Assembly (NCBI GenBank): GCA_910578495.1
Contig: CAJTRE010000050.1
Coordinates: 1-12,959, forward strand
Length of the DNA: 12,959 nucleotides
Direction of reading: 5' to 3'
From: an uncultured Dorea sp.
Lineage (GTDB): Bacteria > Bacillota > Clostridia > Lachnospirales > Lachnospiraceae
A model generated the notes under the pieces. The model did no database searches. It worked only from the letters and a program-made list of their open reading frames with translations, and had not been told where the DNA came from. Below, piece by piece: positions 8,053 to 12,959 of this stretch (the stretch's first letter is position 1; the number at the start of each line of letters is the position of its first letter). The position numbers were made by a program, and so were the translations under genes.

Positions 8053-8085
8053 GCATATTTTTAATACTTGGTTATAACCACAAGA

Positions 8086-9279
8086 TTACTCAACGATTGT
8101 AGCAACACGACCAGAACCAACAGTTCTACCACCCTCACGGATAGCGAAGCGAAGTCCCTGCTCCATAGCTACTGGATGAATAAGCTCGATAGACATCTCT
8201 ACGTTGTCACCAGGCATACACATCTCTACACCGTCTGGAAGGTTACATACACCTGTAACGTCTGTTGTTCTGAAGTAGAACTGTGGACGATAGTTGTTGA
8301 AGAATGGAGTATGACGTCCACCCTCGTCTTTTGTTAATACGTAAACCTGTGCTGTAAATTTCTTGTGGCATGTTACAGAACCTGGTTTAACAAGAACCTG
8401 TCCTCTCTCGATATCTGTTCTCTGAACACCACGAAGAAGAGCACCAATGTTATCTCCAGCCTGAGCCTCATCAAGAAGCTTACGGAACATCTCAACACCT
8501 GTTACAACAGTTTTCTTTGTCTCCTCATGAATACCAACAATCTCAACCTCATCAGATACATGAAGAACACCACGCTCTACTCTACCAGTAGCAACTGTTC
8601 CACGTCCTGTAATAGAGAATACGTCCTCTACAGGCATAAGGAATGGCTGATCTGTAGCACGCTGTGGATCTGGAATATAGCTGTCAACTGCATCCATAAG
8701 TTCCATGATTTTGTCTCCCCACTGTCCGTTTGGATCTTCAAGAGCCATAAGCGCAGAACCCTGAATTACCGGTGTATCATCTCCCGGGAACTCATACTCG
8801 TCAAGAAGTTCGCGGATTTCCATCTCTACTAACTCAAGGAGCTCTTCGTCATCTACCATATCACATTTGTTCATGAATACTACGATGTAAGGAACACCTA
8901 CCTGACGAGAAAGCAGGATATGCTCTCTTGTCTGAGCCATAACACCGTCAGTAGCTGCAACTACGAGGATAGCGCCGTCCATCTGAGCAGCACCAGTGAT
9001 CATGTTCTTAACGTAGTCAGCATGTCCTGGGCAGTCTACGTGAGCATAGTGACGTTTCTCTGTCTCGTACTCAACGTGAGCTGTAGAAATTGTGATACCA
9101 CGCTCTCTCTCTTCCGGAGCTTTATCAATGTTTTCGAAGTCTACTTTTACGTTTCCTTCTACTCTCTCAGCTAATACTTTTGTAATAGCAGCTGTTGTAG
9201 TTGTTTTACCATGGTCAACGTGACCGATTGTACCAATATTACAATGTGGTTTGTTTCTTTCAAATTTAGCCTTTGCCAT
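8086..9279 (-). CDS. tuf: Translation elongation factor EF-Tu
   Basis: GTPase that carries aminoacyl-tRNA to the ribosomal A site. The 397-residue product is full length for the family. The G domain shows the P-loop GHVDHGKT (19-26), DCPGH (82-86, with the catalytic His86) and NKCD (137-140). The two beta-barrel domains follow, ending in RVATIVE. The ATG at 9277-9279 has a strong AAGGAGG ribosome binding site 9 nt upstream. It is the last gene of the S12-S7-EF-G-EF-Tu cluster, 119 nt from fusA, with an additional promoter in that gap and a strong terminator after it. Whether a second tuf copy exists elsewhere cannot be told from this window. Confidence 0.98.
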   Translation of the reverse strand: MAKAKFERNKPHCNIGTIGHVDHGKTTTTAAITKVLAERVEGNVKVDFENIDKAPEERERGITISTAHVEYETEKRHYAHVDCPGHADYVKNMITGAAQMDGAILVVAATDGVMAQTREHILLSRQVGVPYIVVFMNKCDMVDDEELLELVEMEIRELLDEYEFPGDDTPVIQGSALMALEDPNGQWGDKIMELMDAVDSYIPDPQRATDQPFLMPVEDVFSITGRGTVATGRVERGVLHVSDEVEIVGIHEETKKTVVTGVEMFRKLLDEAQAGDNIGALLRGVQRTDIERGQVLVKPGSVTCHKKFTAQVYVLTKDEGGRHTPFFNNYRPQFYFRTTDVTGVCNLPDGVEMCMPGDNVEMSIELIHPVAMEQGLRFAIREGGRTVGSGRVATIVE

Positions 9280-9352
9280 TTTGAATATCCTCCTTATTAT
9301 AGCGCCCTTGGGGCATTTTTTAATAATTTTTACGTTTACTCGGCTAACTCTG

Positions 9353-9381
9353 ATTATATTTCAAATCCTAGTGTTTTTCAA
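9353..9381 (-). promoter_or_regulatory. Internal promoter for tuf
   Basis: In the 119-nt fusA-tuf spacer the minus strand has TTGAAA (9376-9381), a 17-nt spacer and a perfect TATAAT (9353-9358), about 75 nt upstream of the tuf start. A small GCCC-CAA-GGGC hairpin sits between it and the ribosome binding site. This would let EF-Tu be made in excess over EF-G. Confidence 0.7.
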
Positions 9382-9398
9382 GCCTTTTTAACATTTAA

Positions 9399-11516
9399 TT
9401 ACTCATTTTTACCGGATAATACTTTTTCCTGTACAGATTTCGGAACCGGCTCATATTTCTCAAAGAACATAGAGTAGTTTCCACGTCCCTGTGTTCTGGA
9501 ACGAAGATCTGTAGAGTATCCAAACATTTCTGACAACGGAACGTATCCGCGAACAATCTTTCCGCCGCCGAGGTCGTCCATTCCCTCGATACGTCCACGA
9601 CGAGAGTTAATGTCACCAATAACGTCTCCCATATATTCTTCCGGCATGGTTACTTCAACCTTCATAATAGGCTCAAGAAGTACCGGAGCAGCTTTCTTCA
9701 TAGCATCCTTGAACGCGAGAGATCCTGCAATGTGGAATGCCATCTCTGAAGAATCGACCTCATGGTAAGATCCATCATATACGTTAGCCTTAATACCAAC
9801 AACCGGGAATCCTCCAAGAATACCGGACTTCATAGCTTCCTCAATACCTTCTCCTACTTTCGGGATGTATTCCTTTGGAATAGCTCCACCTACTACTGTA
9901 GACTCGAAGAAGAATGTCTGCTCGCCATTCACGTCTGTTGGCTCAAATTTAACTTTACAGTGTCCATACTGTCCACGTCCACCAGACTGTTTTGCGTATT
10001 TGCTATCAACATCAACTGCTTTTGTAAATGACTCTTTGTAAGCAACCTGAGGTGCACCTACGTTAGCCTCTACCTTAAACTCACGCAGAAGTCTGTCTAC
10101 GATGATCTCTAAGTGAAGCTCTCCCATTCCGGCAATGATTGTCTGACCAGTCTCCTGATCTGTATGAGCGCGGAATGTAGGATCTTCCTCAGCAAGTTTT
10201 GCCAAAGACTCTCCAAGTTTACCCTGAGAAGCTTTTGTCTTAGGCTCGATAGCAAGCTCAATAACCGGCTCTGGGAACTCCATAGACTCCAGAATTACTG
10301 GATGTTGTTCATCACAGAGTGTATCACCTGTAGATGTAAATTTGAATCCGATTGCCGCCGCAATATCTCCGGAATAAACCTTATCAAGCTCTTCTCTCTT
10401 ATTAGCATGCATCTGAAGAATACGTCCAACACGCTCTTTTTTGCCTTTAGAAGCATTCAGTACATAAGAACCAGCGTTCATTGTACCAGAGTATACTCTA
10501 AAGTATGCCAGTTTACCAACAAAAGGATCTGTCATAATCTTGAATGCAAGCGCTGAAAACGGCTCTTCATCAGAAGAATGTCTCACTGCATCATTTCCAT
10601 CCTCATCAACACCCTGGATTGGCGGGATGTCAAGTGGAGATGGCATAAACTCAAGCACTGCGTCCAGAAGCTTCTGAACACCTTTATTTCTGTAAGCTGT
10701 ACCACAGCAAACCGGAACAGCCGTACATTCACATGTAGCTTTACGGAGCGCTGCTTTAAGCTCTTCTACAGACGGCTCTTCACCTTCAAGGTATGCCATC
10801 ATTAAATCATCATCTAATTCGCAGATCTTCTCTACTAACTCTGTACGATAAAGTTCTGCATCATCAGCCATATCTGCCGGGATATCCTCGATAGAAATAT
10901 CGTCACCCTTATCATCATTGTAGATATAAGCCTTCATCTCAAACAGATCAATAATTCCTTTGAACTCATCTTCTTTTCCGATTGGAAGCTGAAGACAGAT
11001 TGCGTTCTTTCCTAATCTTGTCTTGATCTGCTCTACCGCACCATAGAAGTTAGCTCCTAAGATATCCATCTTATTGATAAATGCCATTCTTGGTACGTTG
11101 TATGTGTCAGCTTGACGCCATACGTTCTCTGACTGTGGTTCTACTCCACCCTTAGCACAAAATACACCTACTGCGCCGTCGAGTACACGAAGTGAACGTT
11201 CTACCTCTACTGTAAAGTCAACGTGTCCCGGAGTATCAATGATATTAATACGGTGCTCTAAAGCACCCGCTTTAGGTTTGCAGTTCTCCTGCAATGTCCA
11301 GTGACATGTTGTAGCAGCGGAAGTAATTGTGATACCTCTTTCCTGCTCCTGAGCCATCCAGTCCATAGTAGCAGTACCTTCATGAGTATCACCAATTTTG
11401 TGATTAACACCGGTATAGTAAAGAATACGCTCTGTCGTCGTAGTCTTACCAGCATCGATATGAGCCATAATACCGATATTTCTTGTTCTTTCCAATGGGT
11501 ATTCTCTTCCAGCCAT
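9399..11516 (-). CDS. fusA: Translation elongation factor EF-G
   Basis: GTPase that drives tRNA-mRNA translocation and, with ribosome recycling factor, subunit splitting. The 705-residue product is complete. The G domain has AHIDAGKT (18-25), IIDTPGH (92-98, catalytic His98) and NKMD (148-151). Later sections show the domain IV-V landmarks SGGRGQYGH and SRRGRIEGM and a C-terminal RSRTQGRG stretch. A few extra residues (about 74-87, QENCKPKAGALE) precede the DTPG motif compared with E. coli EF-G from memory; they do not disturb a catalytic motif. The ATG at 11514-11516 has AGGAGG 5 nt upstream, and the gene begins 17 nt after rpsG, so they are surely co-transcribed. It looks like the housekeeping paralogue rather than a tetracycline-resistance or EF-G2 type, given its operon position. 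Confidence 0.98.
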   Translation of the reverse strand: MAGREYPLERTRNIGIMAHIDAGKTTTTERILYYTGVNHKIGDTHEGTATMDWMAQEQERGITITSAATTCHWTLQENCKPKAGALEHRINIIDTPGHVDFTVEVERSLRVLDGAVGVFCAKGGVEPQSENVWRQADTYNVPRMAFINKMDILGANFYGAVEQIKTRLGKNAICLQLPIGKEDEFKGIIDLFEMKAYIYNDDKGDDISIEDIPADMADDAELYRTELVEKICELDDDLMMAYLEGEEPSVEELKAALRKATCECTAVPVCCGTAYRNKGVQKLLDAVLEFMPSPLDIPPIQGVDEDGNDAVRHSSDEEPFSALAFKIMTDPFVGKLAYFRVYSGTMNAGSYVLNASKGKKERVGRILQMHANKREELDKVYSGDIAAAIGFKFTSTGDTLCDEQHPVILESMEFPEPVIELAIEPKTKASQGKLGESLAKLAEEDPTFRAHTDQETGQTIIAGMGELHLEIIVDRLLREFKVEANVGAPQVAYKESFTKAVDVDSKYAKQSGGRGQYGHCKVKFEPTDVNGEQTFFFESTVVGGAIPKEYIPKVGEGIEEAMKSGILGGFPVVGIKANVYDGSYHEVDSSEMAFHIAGSLAFKDAMKKAAPVLLEPIMKVEVTMPEEYMGDVIGDINSRRGRIEGMDDLGGGKIVRGYVPLSEMFGYSTDLRSRTQGRGNYSMFFEKYEPVPKSVQEKVLSGKNE

Positions 11517-11533
11517 TATTGCCTCCTAAATAA

Positions 11534-12004
11534 TTAGAAACGGTAGTGAGCAAATGCTTTGTTTGCCTCTGCCATTTTGTGCATATCTTCTTTACGTTTT
11601 ACGGCTGCACCAGTATTGTTTGCTGCATCCATAATCTCGTTTGCCAATCTCTCCTGCATTGTCTTCTCGCCTCTCTTGCGTGAAAACATTGTCAGCCAGC
11701 GAAGTCCTAAAGCCTGTCTTCTGTCAGCTCTAACCTCGATCGGCACCTGGTATGTTGCTCCACCGATACGTCTTGCCTTTACCTCAAGTACTGGCATAAT
11801 GTTATTCATTGCCTCTTCGAATACTTCGATTGCCGGCTTATCGGATTTCTCAGCAACTCTTTCAAATGCTCCATATACAATTTTCTGAGCTACGCCTTTC
11901 TTACCATCAAGCATAATGTTGTTGATAAGCTTTGTAACCACTTTGTTATTGTATAATGGATCTGCTAATACGTCTCTTTTTTGAGTATGTCCTTTACGTG
12001 GCAC
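11534..12004 (-). CDS. rpsG: 30S ribosomal protein S7
   Basis: Primary 16S rRNA-binding protein that nucleates assembly of the 30S head and lines the tRNA exit site. From the GTG at 12002-12004 the product is 156 residues, the usual S7 length, starting PRKGHTQKRDVLADPLYNN after the initiator. A conserved VPIEVRADRRQALGLRWL stretch is present. An in-frame start seven codons upstream would add MFKEGRI, but that segment encodes the Shine-Dalgarno itself: AAGGAGG at 12013-12019 is 8 nt before the GTG. It is followed 17 nt later by fusA. It is separated from rpsL by an unusually long, structured 277-nt spacer, which matters because S7 is the translational repressor of the str operon in E. coli. 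Confidence 0.97.
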   Translation of the reverse strand: MPRKGHTQKRDVLADPLYNNKVVTKLINNIMLDGKKGVAQKIVYGAFERVAEKSDKPAIEVFEEAMNNIMPVLEVKARRIGGATYQVPIEVRADRRQALGLRWLTMFSRKRGEKTMQERLANEIMDAANNTGAAVKRKEDMHKMAEANKAFAHYRF

Positions 12005-12281
12005 GATCCTTCCCTCCTTAAACATTGTATTCTGTCAAGAACCGCAAAAGCCTGTAATTCTTAACAAATTTGATTAATTCATCGGTACTCACATGTGTCT
12101 TTCTAATGATCATGTGTAGCGCTAGGGCATACCGTCATGCTTAGCATGTATATATACCTTGCAGCTTACTTAATCATAGTTCTGTTTGTGACTACGGTTT
12201 TTAGTTCTTCTAATTTGAAGAACAATCCTCGTACTAAATTCATGCTTCATCTATAACTCGCATTCATTAAGTTCTCTGGAT
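12005..12281 (-). other. rpsL-rpsG spacer rich in inverted repeats
   Basis: No conserved gene is visible in these 277 nt. On the minus strand there is a GTTCTTC/GAAGAAC hairpin with loop AAATTA, and CATGC-TAA-GCATG (12136-12148). GCAT-GACGGT-ATGC shares bases with that hairpin. There is also a TAGCGCTA palindrome (12117-12124) and two copies of CACATG/CATGTG sequence around 12090-12116 that can pair. I found no promoter with both boxes well matched and no T-tract terminator. It may be a ribosomal-protein autoregulatory leader for S7, an RNA-processing site, or unselected spacer. Confidence 0.5.
12013..12019 (-). promoter_or_regulatory. Ribosome binding site fixing the rpsG GTG start
   Basis: Minus-strand AAGGAGG lies 8 nt upstream of the GTG. 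It falls inside the seven-codon upstream extension of the frame, which therefore cannot be the translated start. Confidence 0.85.
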
Positions 12282-12704
12282 TTACTTCTTAGCGTCTTTT
12301 GGTCTCTTAGCACCGTATTTAGAACGTGCCTGTCTTCTCTTAGCAACACCTGCTGTATCAAGTGTTCCACGAATGATGTGATAACGTGTACCTGGAAGGT
12401 CTTTTACTCTTCCTCCACGAATCAAAACAACGCTGTGCTCCTGAAGGTTATGTCCTTCTCCCGGGATATAGCTTGTCACTTCGATACCATTAGACAGACG
12501 TACTCTGGCAATCTTTCTAAGAGCTGAGTTAGGTTTCTTTGGTGTAGCTGTTTTAACTGCTGTACATACACCTCTCTTCTGAGGAGCAGATGTATCTGTA
12601 CTTCTCTTTCTTAAAGAGTTGTAACCTTTCTGAAGCGCTGGAGCTGTAGATTTCTTTACTGCTGTCTGGCGTCCCTTCTTAACTAACTGGTTAAATGTTG
12701 GCAT
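12282..12704 (-). CDS. rpsL: 30S ribosomal protein S12
   Basis: Decoding-centre protein of the small subunit that controls accuracy and is the classical streptomycin target. The 140-residue product starts MPTFNQLVKKGRQT and contains TPKKPNSALRKIARVRLSNG, with the streptomycin-site lysine, and KDLPGTRYH, with the second accuracy loop. Both lysines are wild type, so no high-level ribosomal streptomycin resistance is predicted. I chose the ATG at 12702-12704, 8 nt after AGGAGG (12713-12718). The upstream GTG in frame lies within the ribosome binding site. It is the first gene of the operon in this window; rpoC is usually upstream in this lineage but lies outside. Confidence 0.98.
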   Translation of the reverse strand: MPTFNQLVKKGRQTAVKKSTAPALQKGYNSLRKRSTDTSAPQKRGVCTAVKTATPKKPNSALRKIARVRLSNGIEVTSYIPGEGHNLQEHSVVLIRGGRVKDLPGTRYHIIRGTLDTAGVAKRRQARSKYGAKRPKDAKK

Positions 12705-12959
12705 TCTTTTCACCTCCTATGAATTAATAAGCTGCATTCATTTGTTTCATGAATATTTGTGCACCAAAAAAATACATCTTTTTTTTGCACGCTTATTCAG
12801 TGTATTACGAAATCGTGGTGATGTCAAGGTGTTTTATACATTTTTCCGAAGTTGAAAATGTCAAGTTTTTTTGCAACATTTTTTAAAAAAATTTTTAAGA
12901 CCTTATTTTTTCTAAATATAAGCAAAAATCATCTAATAAATAGTTGGATTTTTGTACAG
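12705..12959 (-). other. Leader and upstream region of rpsL
   Basis: Holds the promoter described separately and no gene. A second TTGACA (12859-12864) has TATAAA only 20 nt away, so it is a doubtful second promoter. The transcribed leader can form an A/T-rich hairpin, GTGCA...TGCAC with A-tract/T-tract pairing (about 12760-12790), and an ATTCAT/ATGAAT hairpin just before the ribosome binding site. Near the right edge an AAAAATC/GATTTTT inverted repeat (12924-12930 with 12947-12953) may be a weak terminator of the gene upstream. Confidence 0.5.
12799..12827 (-). promoter_or_regulatory. Main promoter of the translation (str) operon
   Basis: On the minus strand a perfect TTGACA (12822-12827) is followed after exactly 17 nt by TACACT (12799-12804). 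Transcription would begin near 12792, giving an untranslated leader of about 88 nt before rpsL. AT-rich tracts upstream could serve as an UP element. Confidence 0.75.

Noticed and set aside
8365..8832. 155-codon plus-strand frame within tuf
   Set aside because: It lies entirely antisense to the highly conserved tuf gene. Codon bias there commonly leaves the opposite strand open.
9301..9320. Plus-strand terminator-like GCCC-TTG-GGGC followed by ATTTTTT
   Set aside because: The stem is only 4 bp and no plus-strand gene precedes it. On the minus strand it is simply a small leader hairpin before tuf.
12170..12250. A 26-residue basic peptide frame (MKHEFSTRIV...) in the rpsL-rpsG spacer
   Set aside because: No ribosome binding site, no recognised family, and it overlaps an inverted repeat. 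The length is expected by chance.
12826..12864. Direct repeats or a CRISPR-like array near the right edge
   Set aside because: Only the two TTGACA hexamers recur. The rest is A/T tract sequence without regular repeat-spacer structure. No CRISPR array, tRNA, rRNA or transposase was found anywhere in the window.

Overview
The window looks like a chromosomal segment of a low-to-moderate G+C Gram-positive gut anaerobe, most likely a Lachnospiraceae-type Clostridia. That rests on the gene order and protein flavour (S12-S7-EF-G-EF-Tu cluster, NCS2 purine permease, cytoplasmic PAS hybrid kinase), strong AGGAGG-type ribosome binding sites and consensus sigma-A promoters. This is recognition by eye; no database search was run. 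Every convincing gene is on the minus strand, so transcription runs from high to low coordinates.

Right part (about 12959 to 8012): the translation 'str' operon in canonical order, rpsL (S12), rpsG (S7), fusA (EF-G), tuf (EF-Tu). It has a sigma-A promoter upstream of rpsL and an additional good promoter in the fusA-tuf spacer. A textbook intrinsic terminator follows tuf. The rpsL-rpsG spacer is long (277 nt) and rich in inverted repeats with no gene in it, which makes it a candidate RNA regulatory element.

Middle part (about 7975 to 2056): a second transcription unit with its own promoter. It encodes a soluble PAS-rich hybrid histidine kinase, a GH13 glycogen/starch debranching enzyme and a PfkB-family sugar kinase, and ends at a hairpin. 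Spacings of 34 and 14 nt suggest co-transcription, linking a sensor protein to polysaccharide mobilisation. The kinase gene is split by a frameshift at an AG dinucleotide tract inside its first PAS domain. Restoring one AG unit joins the two halves into a protein of about 909 residues. This could be a recent inactivating mutation, phase variation or a sequence error.

Left part (about 2019 to 1): a monocistronic NCS2 permease of the xanthine/urate branch with a near-perfect promoter (TTGACA-18-TATAAT) and a strong hairpin terminator. Beyond it lies about 390 bases of apparently decayed sequence. It holds a promoter, a ribosome binding site and the first nine codons of what looks like a flavodoxin gene, which then runs out of similarity and stops.

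The window is mostly ordinary housekeeping and metabolic DNA, and I see no clearly new multi-gene system. The observations most worth checking are the kinase frameshift, the structured S12-S7 spacer and the flavodoxin remnant.
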